DNA from: Oscillospiraceae bacterium
GTDB lineage: Bacteria; Bacillota; Clostridia; Oscillospirales; Oscillospiraceae
Assembly: GCA_017416245.1 (NCBI GenBank)
Contig: JAFQCX010000019.1
Location: 1 to 63,570, forward strand
Length of the DNA stretch: 63,570 nucleotides
Reading direction: 5' to 3'
Every line of letters begins with the position of its first letter. The stretch's first letter is position 1. Under the pieces are notes generated by a model that saw only the letters and a program-made list of their open reading frames with translations, was not told the origin of the DNA and searched no databases. The translations under genes were made by a program, and so were the position numbers. Below, one piece after another: positions 8,872-17,750 of the stretch.

Positions 8872-10322
8872 TATCCGTTATTCTCCTTCAAATATGCGGC
8901 CACCACTTCCCGTTCATCCAAGTGGTGCTTCACACCGCAGATTTCCTGATAGGTTTCGTGGCCTTTTCCAGCAAGTACTATTATATCATTTTTTCTCGCG
9001 ATGTCCATAGCTTGATGAATGGCTTTTACGCGATTTTCAATTATTTCGTAGTTATTTTTTGACGAATTTACCCCTTTTAGGATATCCTGTATGATTTTTC
9101 CCGGGTCTTCCGTACGGGGGTTATCTGAGGTGATAATGGCGTGATCTGCAATGTCCACACCGATTTTGCCCATAATGGGCCGTTTTACAGGATCCCGGTC
9201 TCCACCACAGCCAAATACCGCGATGAGTCTGCCCCGGCAATAGCCCTTTACAGAGGTCAGCACGTTCTCCAAGCCATCGGGGGTGTGGGCATAGTCGATG
9301 AGCACCGTGTAATCCTTACCCGGTGTGGGAACTACTTCTACCCTGCCCTTGACGCCCTTAGCAGTCTTTAATGCGCCACAGGCATCAGAAAGGGAGATAC
9401 CCAGCTGCATCGCGCAACCCAGCACAGACAGGGCGTTATAAACCGTGAATTTACCGGGAATGGGCAATTCTACAGGTACACGCTCCTTACCAGATACCGC
9501 GACAAAGGAAATGCCGTCTGATTTGAGTTCTAAATCCTCTGCCTGCAGGTCAGCATTTCCCTTTACAGAGGTGGTCAGCATTTGACAGGTAGCATTTTGG
9601 GTCATTCTTTCAAACCACGCGTCGTCTGTATTGGCAACGGCTTTATTGCACCGGCGGAACAGTTCTGCCTTGGTATCGCAGTATGCTTCCATGGTCTTAT
9701 GAAAATCCAAATGGTCTTCCGTGAGGTTGGTAAAAGCCGCCACTTCATAGTGTAGCCCTGCAACTCTATCCAGCGCAATGGCGTGGGAGGATACCTCCAT
9801 AATCGCATACCCGCAGCCGGCATCACGCATTTGGGCAAGGAGCGCCTGCAAATCAAAGCTCTCCGGCGTAGTGCGCTCTGTGGGGATCACCTGATCGCCG
9901 ATCATATTTTCCATGGTGCCCATTAAGCCAACCTTCGCCCCCAGCACCTGCTCCAGCACGTGCTTGAGCAGCAATGTGGTGGTGGTTTTTCCGTTGGTGC
10001 CGGTTACGCCGATGAGCTTCATAGCCTTAGCCGGATGGCCGTAGAAATTTGCGCCGATCAAAGCCAGCGCCAATCTGTCAGAATCCACCTGCACGTACGG
10101 CACTTCCTCTGCCTGAGGCTGGGCGGTCACAACCGCCACAGCGCCGCTTTGCAGCGCCATAGGGATATACTTGTTGCCGTCGGTTGCAAAGCCCGTGATC
10201 GCCACGAACAGGCTGCCGGGGGTCACCTTGCGGGAGTCATAGACCACCGAGGTGATCTCCATATCCATATTCACATTGGCATCAAGCACATTGATACCTG
10301 CAAGCAACTGACTTAATTTCAT
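8871..10322 (-). CDS. murE: UDP-MurNAc-L-Ala-D-Glu:meso-DAP ligase MurE
   Basis: A 483-aa Mur ligase. The ATP loop is GVTGTNGKTTTTLLL (about 108-122). The C-terminal amino-acid recognition motif is DNPR (in TSDNPRTEDP), the established signature for meso-diaminopimelate rather than lysine, so this organism should have DAP-type peptidoglycan. Length and the neighbours pbp and murF agree. Confidence 0.96.
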   Translation of the reverse strand: MKLSQLLAGINVLDANVNMDMEITSVVYDSRKVTPGSLFVAITGFATDGNKYIPMALQSGAVAVVTAQPQAEEVPYVQVDSDRLALALIGANFYGHPAKAMKLIGVTGTNGKTTTTLLLKHVLEQVLGAKVGLMGTMENMIGDQVIPTERTTPESFDLQALLAQMRDAGCGYAIMEVSSHAIALDRVAGLHYEVAAFTNLTEDHLDFHKTMEAYCDTKAELFRRCNKAVANTDDAWFERMTQNATCQMLTTSVKGNADLQAEDLELKSDGISFVAVSGKERVPVELPIPGKFTVYNALSVLGCAMQLGISLSDACGALKTAKGVKGRVEVVPTPGKDYTVLIDYAHTPDGLENVLTSVKGYCRGRLIAVFGCGGDRDPVKRPIMGKIGVDIADHAIITSDNPRTEDPGKIIQDILKGVNSSKNNYEIIENRVKAIHQAMDIARKNDIIVLAGKGHETYQEICGVKHHLDEREVVAAYLKENNG

Positions 10323-10340
10323 AATGATCTCCTTTGTAGC

Positions 10341-12671
10341 CTAATCTGCCGCTTTTATATCGGCAAGCTCCAGTTTTATGGTCGTTCCCACAGGAACTTG
10401 TGTATCCTTTGCTTCTGATTGGGCAGTAACCACCGCGTCCATTGCGCTGTTTCCTGTCACCAGTATGTATAATCCTAACAAGCCTGCGGCATCGCTGGCC
10501 TGTTGACGGGTCATCCCCGTAAAATCGGGAACTACGACCTGCCTGTTTTCGGGTTCTTCCCCTAAGTATAGCAGCACCTGGCTATTGCCCGCCACAACAT
10601 TGCCCGCCAAGGGGATCTGCCCAGTGACCGTTTCTCCTGTCCCCACGAATTCTGCGGTCAAGCCCAAAGCTTTCAGGCTTTTTTGCGCATCGGTCAGGGA
10701 CAGACCTGTAAAATCCTCCACCGTCACTTCCCTGCCGGCTGCATCCTCCTGGGTATAGTTCCGCTTTACCTCCAGGTAGGGCAGAATGTCTGCCATCACC
10801 GCCCCCACGGTAGGCGCAGCCATAACACCGCCGGAAATATAGATGCCGGTGCTGCGGGACGGGGTATCCAACGCCACAAGTACAATATACTCCGGATCGT
10901 CCATTGGCGCAACCCCTACAAAGGATACAATTTTATCCTGCACCCGCTGACCGTTTTCGTCAAACACATCAATTTTTTCGCTGGTACCAGTTTTTCCACC
11001 AATGGAAAAGCCTGCAACCTGCGCATTTTTTGCCGTTCCCTCAGTCACCACCGACTCCAAAAGGGTACACATTGTTTTGGAGGTTTCCTCCTTGATCACC
11101 TGTCGCAAAACCGTTGGCTCTTGCTGCAACACCACATTGCCATCTGTATCCATCACTTGGGATACCAGATATGGCTCCAGCAAATAACCGCCGTTTACCA
11201 CCGCTGCGATACCCCGCACAAGCTGCAAAGGTGTCAGCTTAAAGGTCTGACCGAATGAGCCTGAGGTTAAGGAGGCTGTACCCCACTTATCTGTGTTTGT
11301 TACCAGCTCCCTGGAGAAGAAAACACCCTTGCTCTCACCTGCCAGGTCGATGCCCGTTTTTTCCGTGATACCGAAGTTTTTTACATATTCATAAAATCGC
11401 TCCCCGCCCAGCTTCAGAGCGATATGGGCAAATGCAAGGTTGCAGGAATTTTGCAGGGCCTGGGGCGTTTTCTGTGAGCCGTGGCCTGTGGAGCGCCAGC
11501 AGTGCAGCCTTTGGGCGCGGCCGGGGATCTGCTCTGAGCCGGAGCAGTGAAAATTGGTTTCCAAGTCGATTGCGCCGCAATCCAATGCCGCTGCCATGGT
11601 CATCACCTTAAAGGTAGACCCCGGCTCGTAGCCGTCAGAAATACACCGATTGCGCCACTGCTTTAAAAGCGCCGCATTCAGCGCCTGCTGGTAGGCCTTT
11701 TTTCCATCCAGAAAGGCTTGTGAATCTGCAGGCTTCAGCAGGTATTCTGTTTTCACTTTTTCCAGCTCATATGCCGCCTTCGGGTCAGCCACCTCCAAAT
11801 AATTGTTGGGGTCATAGCTGCCAAGGGTCGCCATTGCCAGTATTTCCCCTGTGTTCACATTCATAACCATACCGAATGCGCCGTTTTGCACATCATAGCG
11901 GGCAATGGCCTGTTCCATTTGTTTTTCTAAACAAGCCTGCACGGTAACATCCAAGGTAAGAACTACGCTGTCGCCCTGTCGGGAGGCAATGTAGTTTTCA
12001 TAGGAAAAGGGCATATCCATTTCGTTGTTGCCCTTGGTGGTGATCACGCTGCCTGCAGAACCTTCTAAATAACTGTTATACGCCGCCTCGATACCCTCCG
12101 AGCCGGTGTTGGAGGCATTGGTAAAGCCGATCACCTGTGCTGCTAAATTGCCGTAGGGATAGTAACGCTGGGAGTTGGGCTCTATATGAATTCCCAGAAT
12201 CCCCTGTTCGTTGATATATTCCCGCACCAATGCGGCGGTTTTTTCGTCAATGCGGGCAGCGATTTGCTTGTACCGCATTTTGGTGTCTTTTGCCTGCTCA
12301 CAGATCCACTGGGGATCCAGATTCAGAATTTCCCCCAGTTTTTGCCCAATGGCGGGGATATCTGCCTTGGACTGCTTCAATTCGTGGGGATCTAGGTACA
12401 CATTTTCCACACTTTGGGAGCAAGCAAGGATATTCATATTTCTGTCGTATAGGATCCCCCTATCCGCGGTGACAGGGGTGGTTCGGGTTTGATTACGCAG
12501 GGCAAGACGCGCATAATAATCGTAATCCCGCACCATCAGGGTATAAAGTTGCATAACCACAGGAATAAAGGCAAGGATACCCAGGAACAGAGCCGTCAGG
12601 GTAATGCGCCTGTGCTGCCCCGTATCCTTGCGAATCCGATTGTACTCCTGCTTTTTTGTTCTTCCTGCCAT
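10341..12671 (-). CDS. Class B penicillin-binding protein with PASTA domains (SpoVD/Pbp2B type)
   Basis: A 776-aa transpeptidase that cross-links peptidoglycan at the septum or spore cortex together with the SEDS partner. It has one N-terminal membrane anchor (about 25-46), a dimerisation domain, then a transpeptidase domain with SxxK (STFK, 352-355), SxN (SCN) and KTGT (in GGKTGTSEKI). Two PASTA repeats follow (starting VEDFTGLSLTDAQ and VPDFTGMTRQQAS). The frame is open to 12758, but the ATG at 12671 gives the usual N terminus. Two PASTA domains recall Pbp2B; SpoVD usually has one, so the sporulation-versus-division role is open. Confidence 0.93.
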   Translation of the reverse strand: MAGRTKKQEYNRIRKDTGQHRRITLTALFLGILAFIPVVMQLYTLMVRDYDYYARLALRNQTRTTPVTADRGILYDRNMNILACSQSVENVYLDPHELKQSKADIPAIGQKLGEILNLDPQWICEQAKDTKMRYKQIAARIDEKTAALVREYINEQGILGIHIEPNSQRYYPYGNLAAQVIGFTNASNTGSEGIEAAYNSYLEGSAGSVITTKGNNEMDMPFSYENYIASRQGDSVVLTLDVTVQACLEKQMEQAIARYDVQNGAFGMVMNVNTGEILAMATLGSYDPNNYLEVADPKAAYELEKVKTEYLLKPADSQAFLDGKKAYQQALNAALLKQWRNRCISDGYEPGSTFKVMTMAAALDCGAIDLETNFHCSGSEQIPGRAQRLHCWRSTGHGSQKTPQALQNSCNLAFAHIALKLGGERFYEYVKNFGITEKTGIDLAGESKGVFFSRELVTNTDKWGTASLTSGSFGQTFKLTPLQLVRGIAAVVNGGYLLEPYLVSQVMDTDGNVVLQQEPTVLRQVIKEETSKTMCTLLESVVTEGTAKNAQVAGFSIGGKTGTSEKIDVFDENGQRVQDKIVSFVGVAPMDDPEYIVLVALDTPSRSTGIYISGGVMAAPTVGAVMADILPYLEVKRNYTQEDAAGREVTVEDFTGLSLTDAQKSLKALGLTAEFVGTGETVTGQIPLAGNVVAGNSQVLLYLGEEPENRQVVVPDFTGMTRQQASDAAGLLGLYILVTGNSAMDAVVTAQSEAKDTQVPVGTTIKLELADIKAAD

Positions 12672-12761
12672 TACACTTCCGACCTTTCCTAAAAATGGGC
12701 AGCAAGGGAATCCCTCGCCGCCCATCGCAGCCTTATTTAAGTGTATTGGTCGGGACAAACT

Positions 12762-13232
12762 TTATGCAAAAAGACCTGTTAAAAATGTTCCGATACGTTG
12801 CCAAATGCTTGCCTGCTGAGCGCTTTCCAGCTGGGGAAGCTCCACTTCAATGGGTGTGTAAAGCGCATCCTCACGGGGAATCATACCCAATGCCAATGCG
12901 GTCTTTTCCACCTCTTCCATATTGCACTCTGCCAAATATTCTGCCTGCAAAGAATCGTTTTCCTGCTGAAGACGTTCCACGTAGCTTATCATCTGGGCAG
13001 TTTTTTGCTGCTCAACACGGAGCTGGCTGATACCAACAACCATCATAATCAGCATACTCACTGCAACCACGATGCCCAACGTAGCAACGGGGTCTACATA
13101 GATGCGCTGGATTTTGCGCTTCTTGGGCTTGGGAAGTTTGCTGATCAGAGGGATCGCAGCAGGTGCAATGCGCTTTGCTGCGCTGCCGTGGGTATAAAAC
13201 TGTACATACCGGACATCCACATTCTGTGCCAT
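12762..13232 (-). CDS. ftsL: FtsL/DivIC-like septum formation protein
   Basis: A 156-aa bitopic protein with a basic cytoplasmic N-terminal region (PKPKKRKIQR), a single transmembrane helix (about 49-68) and an extracytoplasmic leucine-zipper-like coil (about 70-105) ending in ALGMIPREDALYTPIEV. The coil and the position between rsmH and the class B PBP identify FtsL even though sequence conservation in this family is low. It should form a complex with FtsQ and DivIC and activate the septal synthase. Confidence 0.85.
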   Translation of the reverse strand: MAQNVDVRYVQFYTHGSAAKRIAPAAIPLISKLPKPKKRKIQRIYVDPVATLGIVVAVSMLIMMVVGISQLRVEQQKTAQMISYVERLQQENDSLQAEYLAECNMEEVEKTALALGMIPREDALYTPIEVELPQLESAQQASIWQRIGTFLTGLFA

Positions 13233-13250
13233 TGTACCTGCTCCTTTCCT

Positions 13251-14186
13251 TTATAGCTTTTCACATACCCGCAATTTTGCGCTGCGGGAACGGGGATTCA
13301 CTTCCAGTTCTTCGTCGCCTGCCACGATGGGCTTTCTGCTGATCAGCTTTACCTGGGGTTTCTTTCCGCAGACACATACAGGAAAGCTGGGCGGACAGGT
13401 GCAGCCATTTGCTGCCTCCGCCATTGCATTTTTTACAATTCTGTCTTCCAGGGAATGGAAGGTGATCACCGCCAGCCGTCCACCCGGATTCAAAAGCGGG
13501 ATCGCATCCTGCATTGCCTTTTCCACAGAGCCAAGCTCATCGTTCACCGCAATGCGGATCGCCTGAAAGCTCCGCTTGGCGGGGTGCTGTTTTTCCCGCA
13601 ACGCCTGGGCAGGCATTGCAGAACGAATCACATCCACCAGTTCCAAGGTGGTTTCAATAGGCTTTTCTTCTCTGCGTCTGCAAATGGCAGCTGCAATACG
13701 AGGAGCATACCGTTCCTCGCCGTAATCATACAAAATCCGTTTCAGCTCTTCCTGTGACCAGGTGTTGACCACTGTGTGCGCCGTTAATGCATCCTCATTG
13801 TTCATCCGCATATCCAGCGGCGCATCCGCCATATAGGAGAAGCCCCTTGTTACCTCATCCAGCTGAGGAGAGGAAACGCCTAAATCCAGCAAAATTCCAT
13901 CCACGCCGGAAAGGCCTAAGTCTTTTACGACTTGCGCCATTTCACAGAAATTAGAATGGACCAGGATCACATTGTCTTTATATGCTTCCAGCCGCTCCCC
14001 TGCTGCCTTTAATGCAATGGGGTCACGGTCAATGCCGATGAGCCGGCCGGTTGTAAGGCGCTTTGCAATTTGGGAGGAATGTCCCGCGCCGCCTAAGGTG
14101 CCGTCAATGTAGATGCCGTCAGGCCGAATGGCCAGGCCGTCCAGGCACTCCTGGAGCAATACGGAAATATGGTGGAATTCACTCAT
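13251..14186 (-). CDS. rsmH: 16S rRNA (cytosine(1402)-N4)-methyltransferase RsmH
   Basis: A 311-aa SAM-dependent enzyme that methylates N4 of C1402 in the ribosomal P site. The family N terminus HHISVLLQECLDGL is followed by SAM motif DGTLGGAGHSSQIAK, and later come DLGVSSPQLDEVTRGFSY and NPGGRLAVITFHSLEDR. It overlaps mraZ by 4 nt. The partner 2'-O-methylase of the same nucleotide, RsmI, is also in this window (18532-19362). Confidence 0.97.
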   Translation of the reverse strand: MSEFHHISVLLQECLDGLAIRPDGIYIDGTLGGAGHSSQIAKRLTTGRLIGIDRDPIALKAAGERLEAYKDNVILVHSNFCEMAQVVKDLGLSGVDGILLDLGVSSPQLDEVTRGFSYMADAPLDMRMNNEDALTAHTVVNTWSQEELKRILYDYGEERYAPRIAAAICRRREEKPIETTLELVDVIRSAMPAQALREKQHPAKRSFQAIRIAVNDELGSVEKAMQDAIPLLNPGGRLAVITFHSLEDRIVKNAMAEAANGCTCPPSFPVCVCGKKPQVKLISRKPIVAGDEELEVNPRSRSAKLRVCEKL

Positions 14187-14611
14187 AGACCGATTGCCTC
14201 CAAGGATGCAAGCAATTTTTCGGGTGTGAGATTCTCTGCCTCGAACTGCTTAAATTCAGCAGCGTCCCAAATCTCTGCCTGCCCTGCGCGGCCAACGATC
14301 ATAACATCCTTTCCCATACCTGCATAGTCCAGCAGAAACTGAGTCAGGGTGAAACGAAACTGCTTATCGGGATTACACTGGGTAGCGTTCATAAAAATCA
14401 AGCTGGTAGCAGCAGAACGCTGAGAGATGGGCAGGGTGTTATAATTCTCACTTAACGTGTCCCAGTCCTTAGCGGTGTAGACAGTCAGACAGCGGTGACC
14501 GCAATTGACGCCCAGGGTGACATAGAAATCCTCACCCAGTTCTGCCCTTAGCTTTGCAGGCACAAAAAGACGGTTCTTTTCGTCCAGCTTTGCAGGGTAC
14601 TTTCCGATCAT
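14183..14611 (-). CDS. mraZ: Transcriptional regulator MraZ
   Basis: A 142-aa protein with two AbrB-like SpoVT half domains; it begins MIGKYPAKLDEKNRLFVPAKL, close to the family consensus. MraZ binds tandem short repeats upstream of its own gene and represses or modulates the division/cell-wall cluster. The cognate repeat array is visible at 14622-14662, so the regulator and its operator are adjacent. It is the first gene of the cluster. Confidence 0.96.
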   Translation of the reverse strand: MIGKYPAKLDEKNRLFVPAKLRAELGEDFYVTLGVNCGHRCLTVYTAKDWDTLSENYNTLPISQRSAATSLIFMNATQCNPDKQFRFTLTQFLLDYAGMGKDVMIVGRAGQAEIWDAAEFKQFEAENLTPEKLLASLEAIGL

Positions 14612-14621
14612 TTGCGTTCAC

Positions 14622-14662
14622 CTCCACTCCATTTTGCTCCACTTTACTACCATTTTGCTCCA
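14622..14662 (-). promoter_or_regulatory. MraZ operator: array of TGGAG boxes
   Basis: On the minus strand, five pentamers are arrayed between the -10 and the mraZ start: TGGAG (14658-14662), TGGTA (14648-14652), TGGAG (14637-14641), TGGAG (14627-14631) and TGGAG (14622-14626), the first four separated by 5, 6 and 5 nt. Known MraZ sites are TGGGN repeats spaced by about 5 nt; here the third G is replaced by A. The last box doubles as the ribosome binding site (GGAGG). Confidence 0.8.
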
Positions 14663-14671
14663 TTTACTGAT

Positions 14672-14700
14672 AGTATAAACCATGGTTTTTCAAAAATCAA
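14672..14700 (-). promoter_or_regulatory. Promoter of the mraZ-led cluster
   Basis: Minus-strand -35 TTGATT (14695-14700) and -10 TATACT (14672-14677), spacer 17 nt. The start point would fall at the first TGGAG box, so MraZ binding would cover the initially transcribed region. Confidence 0.75.
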
Positions 14701-14760
14701 CACTTTTTTTGCGGTTTTTTTCAAAAAATTACGACAAATTTACTGTGTTTTTCTAATTTT

Positions 14761-15092
14761 AGAACGCTTGTTCTAAAATAGAGCAAGCGTTCTGCGTCTG
14801 TCAAAACACATTTTTGACAGACGTACAGAGGTCACGAAAGCCGGCAAGACAAACAACTGACACTCGTCGGCGTACAGGTGGTACGGTAGAGGGTCAGTTG
14901 TGCAGTAAGTCAAAATACCTTGCGCAGCAAGCATTTTACCCCTCATCCGTCAAAAATCAGAGATTTTTGCCACCTTCCCCCCAGGGGGAAGGCTTCGGGG
15001 CGCCGCCCCGATCATTTTCTCGTATTTTGACGGTTGGCGGCTTTCTTGACGCTCTGAGGACGCTTGTTCTAATAAAATAGAACAAGCGTCCT
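14761..15092. repeat. 332-bp palindrome-rich intergenic element with 15-bp terminal inverted repeats
   Basis: Non-coding block between the mraZ promoter and clpC. Its outer ends are inverted copies of AGAACGCTTGTTCTA (14761-14775) and AGGACGCTTGTTCTA (complement of 15078-15092), 14 of 15 bases identical, and each end also folds on itself into a roughly 15-bp hairpin (14761-14793; 15057-15092). Inside are further hairpins: CGTCTGTCAAAA/TTTTGACAGACG (14795-14823), CAAAAATC/GATTTTTG (14951-14969), CCTTCCCC/GGGGAAGG (near 14972-14992) and GGGGC/GCCCC (14997-15009). No hairpin has a T-tract, so these do not look like terminators. No open frame worth calling. Resembles a non-autonomous MITE-like or mosaic repeat. 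Confidence 0.6.
14940..14993. repeat. Intergenic hairpin repeat, copy 1 (second copy at 47948)
   Basis: Begins CCTCATCCGTCAAAAATC and ends in a C/G-rich hairpin closing with GAAGGC. The same layout recurs at 47948-48000 with a few substitutions, several of which keep the pairing of the terminal hairpin (CCTTCCCC/GGGGAAGG versus CCTTCTCC/GGAGAAGG). Confidence 0.65.
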
Positions 15093-15094
15093 GT

Positions 15095-17413
15095 TTAACT
15101 CTGAAAAACGAGTTTTCCGTCTTCCAGCTTTCCTTTTATTTTCGATGGCTTTTTCGGGCACTTCAGCAAGAAGACCGCCAACGGTCCTTCCACCTGCTCC
15201 TGCACCAAGCGTCGGATGTGCCGCGCGCCGCCTTTTTCTTTTCCTGTGCTTCCCAACCGGCTTGCCAGCTCCTCGGGAAGTCCAAGCTGAATGCCCATTG
15301 CCTCTGCCCTTGCCTGCAGCTGCCGCAGATATTTCCGGGCAATTTGCTCCATTGCATCCTGACCTAAAGGCGCAAAGGGTACGATCGCATCCACTCTGCC
15401 CAAAAATTCCGGCGTAAAATGCTGACGCAAGGCTTCTTCCATTTGCCCCGCTTTGCCTGTTGGCTGAAAGCCCAGGCCGTCCCCTTTTAAATTGCCTCCT
15501 AAGTTGGACGTCATGATCACAATGGCATTGCGAAAGCTTACCCGCCTGCCTGTGGAATCGGTTAGAACGCCCTCTTCCATGATCTGCAGCAGAATTCCCG
15601 ATACATCCGGGTGCGCCTTTTCCAATTCATCCAGCAGCACCAAACAATAAGGTCTGCGGCGCACTGCCTCGGTCAGCTTGCCCCCTTCTTCATACCCCAC
15701 ATAACCCGGAGGCGCACCCAGCAGCCGCGCAACCGTGTGCTTTTCCATAAACTCCGTCATATCCAAACGGATCATAGCGTCCTTACTGCCATAAAGTTCT
15801 CTTGCCAAGGCGCGGCAAAGCTCGGTCTTTCCCACGCCTGTTGGACCTGTCAGCAATATGCTTGCCACGGGACGGTCCTCCTCCCGCAGGCTGCTTAAGC
15901 CCCGGCGGACACATTCAGCTACCTGAGAGACTGCCTTATCCTGTCCCATAATCTGCTTCTGCAAAATAGCTTCCAGCTGCAGCATACGTTCCTTTCGATT
16001 GGCGGTGAGCCGCCCTACGGGGATTCCCGTGCGAGCGGATACTGCCCACGCCACATCTGCTGCCGTGACCGTTTTGCTGCGCCGCCCCTCTATACCTTTT
16101 GCCGCCAAACGCTGCATCCTGTCCCGCAGCTGCGCCGCCTTTTCGTAGCGGCTCTCCCGCACCGCCTCCTGCAGCTCCTCCTCAAGCTCCTGCCGTTGGG
16201 TGGTTTTGCCCGAATACAGCTCCTCCATACGGGCGTGAGATGCGCCCTCATCCAAAAGGTCAATAGCCTTATCCGGCAAGTATAGATCCGGCAGGTATCG
16301 CACAGACAGCTTCACCGCTTCCTGTATTGCCTCCTCGGAAATGCGGATATGGTGGTGATGCTCCAGGCTGGGCCGCAAGCCGTGCAAGATAGCAAGGGTC
16401 GCCTCTTTATCCGGCTCCTCCACCATAACCGGGCGGAAACGTCTTTCCAATGCCGGGTCTTTTTCGATGAATTTCCGATACTCCTGCAGGGTGGTTGCCC
16501 CCAGCATCTGCAATTCTCCCCTGCCCAATGCCGGCTTGAAGATGTTAGCCGCGTCAATAGCGCCCTCTGCTGCGCCAGCGCCCACGATGGTATGCATTTC
16601 ATCCACAAATAAAATCACATCGCCGCTGCGGCGGATCTCTGCCAGCACATCCCGCAAACGCTCTTCAAATTCGCCCCGGTATTTCGTTCCCGCCACCAGA
16701 TTCGCCATATTTAGGCTGTAAAGCCGTTTATTCTTCAACTGCGGCGGCACTGCGCCGGCTGCCATCCGTTGGGCAAGCCCCTCGGCAATGGCGGTCTTTC
16801 CCACACCCGGCTCCCCAATCAGGGCAGGATTGTTCTTATTCTTTCGGCTGAGGATGCCAATCACCGTATCGATCTCCTGCTCCCGTCCGATCACCGGCTC
16901 CATTGTGGCCGCCTTCTGTATCAAATCCTCGCTAAACTGTTCCAGTAGTTTCGTTGAAGTCGCCTCCCTACATTCCGTTTTTCCCTGTTGCCAACGGAGG
17001 GTCTCCACTGTGTGGCTGAACAGTTCCTCCGTATCCACGCTGTTTAGTATCAGCAGTTCTCTTGCCGCCGTCCGTTCCTGCCGCAGCATAGCCAGCAGAA
17101 TGTGCAGCGGCTCAACCTGCAGGCTGTGTTGAAAACCCGCCTCCTGCCCTGCATTTTTCAGAATTCTCTGCATTTGCGCAGAAAACCCCTGTGGAAGCGG
17201 CAATCCCCGTGTGCCCACGCCATACAGTACTGCGGATATTTGTTCCGTGAGTTTTGGCTCTACACCTGCCGCTTGTAATAATCTCCCCGCCGCATCCGTC
17301 TGCTCAGCCATTGCGATCAGCAGATGGGCGCTGCCCACATAGCCGTGTCCGAAGTCTCGCGCAATCCGCGCCGCGGACAGTAAAATCCTCTGTGATTGTG
17401 TGCTGTATCGCAT
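15095..17413 (-). CDS. clpC: ClpC-family ATP-dependent unfoldase
   Basis: A 772-aa Hsp100 protein that unfolds substrates for ClpP. Order of parts: Clp N-terminal double repeat (about 1-145), AAA-1 with Walker A GEPGVGKT (200-207) and the VDEMHTIVGAGAAEGAIDA region, a middle part with a UVR-like helix pair (EEELQEAVRESRYEKAAQL, about 410-430), AAA-2 with GPTGVGKTELC and a C-terminal D2-small domain. The UVR motif and absence of an N-terminal zinc finger favour ClpC over ClpE or ClpB. No mcsA-mcsB-ctsR genes adjoin it, unlike the Bacillus operon. RBS AGGAGG, 5 nt from the ATG. Confidence 0.93.
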   Translation of the reverse strand: MRYSTQSQRILLSAARIARDFGHGYVGSAHLLIAMAEQTDAAGRLLQAAGVEPKLTEQISAVLYGVGTRGLPLPQGFSAQMQRILKNAGQEAGFQHSLQVEPLHILLAMLRQERTAARELLILNSVDTEELFSHTVETLRWQQGKTECREATSTKLLEQFSEDLIQKAATMEPVIGREQEIDTVIGILSRKNKNNPALIGEPGVGKTAIAEGLAQRMAAGAVPPQLKNKRLYSLNMANLVAGTKYRGEFEERLRDVLAEIRRSGDVILFVDEMHTIVGAGAAEGAIDAANIFKPALGRGELQMLGATTLQEYRKFIEKDPALERRFRPVMVEEPDKEATLAILHGLRPSLEHHHHIRISEEAIQEAVKLSVRYLPDLYLPDKAIDLLDEGASHARMEELYSGKTTQRQELEEELQEAVRESRYEKAAQLRDRMQRLAAKGIEGRRSKTVTAADVAWAVSARTGIPVGRLTANRKERMLQLEAILQKQIMGQDKAVSQVAECVRRGLSSLREEDRPVASILLTGPTGVGKTELCRALARELYGSKDAMIRLDMTEFMEKHTVARLLGAPPGYVGYEEGGKLTEAVRRRPYCLVLLDELEKAHPDVSGILLQIMEEGVLTDSTGRRVSFRNAIVIMTSNLGGNLKGDGLGFQPTGKAGQMEEALRQHFTPEFLGRVDAIVPFAPLGQDAMEQIARKYLRQLQARAEAMGIQLGLPEELASRLGSTGKEKGGARHIRRLVQEQVEGPLAVFLLKCPKKPSKIKGKLEDGKLVFQS

Positions 17414-17483
17414 AAGTACCTCCTACCTCGGAAGATTCTCCCCCCGGGTGAAGAAAAATATACGGCTGTTTTATAAAAAGCCA

Positions 17484-17511
17484 TTGCATTTTGCAAAAAA
17501 TGTGCTAAAAT
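17484..17511 (+). promoter_or_regulatory. Probable promoter of the ferredoxin gene
   Basis: TTGCAT (17484-17489), 16-nt spacer, TAAAAT (17506-17511), about 50 nt upstream of the start codon. Single near-consensus match. Confidence 0.5.
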
Positions 17512-17563
17512 AGTGTTGCACTCCTGTGGAATGCAACATAACAAACATATTGGAGGGAATATC

Positions 17564-17734
17564 ATGGCTTACAAAATCACTGATGCTTGCGTTAAGTGCG
17601 GTGCTTGTGCAGACAACTGCCCCGTAGAAGCTATCTCTGAGGGCGACGAGATGTACGTGATCGACGCTGATGTTTGCGTTGACTGCGGCACCTGCGCTGA
17701 CAACTGCCCTGTAGAAGCAATCGTAGAAGGCTGA
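17564..17734 (+). CDS. 2[4Fe-4S] ferredoxin
   Basis: A 56-aa clostridial-type ferredoxin, a low-potential electron carrier in anaerobic metabolism. Two cluster motifs are clear: CVKCGACADNCP (residues 9-20) and CVDCGTCADNCP (about 38-49), each CxxCxxCxxxCP, with the usual internal symmetry of the two halves. The start was chosen at the ATG 8 nt after GGAGG rather than an upstream in-frame ATG. Monocistronic, with its own terminator. Confidence 0.97.
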   Translation: MAYKITDACVKCGACADNCPVEAISEGDEMYVIDADVCVDCGTCADNCPVEAIVEG

Positions 17735-17750
17735 TTCTCCGATTCTGCTA

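Noticed and set aside
12672-12758. N-terminal extension of the PASTA penicillin-binding protein
   Set aside because: The extra 29 residues precede the normal cytoplasmic start and lack a convincing RBS.
15057-15092. Hairpin just after the clpC stop as a Rho-independent terminator
   Set aside because: The 15-bp stem is strong, but neither strand has a T-tract after it, and it is one end of the 332-bp repeat.
14612-15094. Possible structured non-coding RNA gene between mraZ and clpC
   Set aside because: Many hairpins are present, but there is no promoter-terminator pair around them and their sequence recurs elsewhere as dispersed repeats; a repeat element explains it better.
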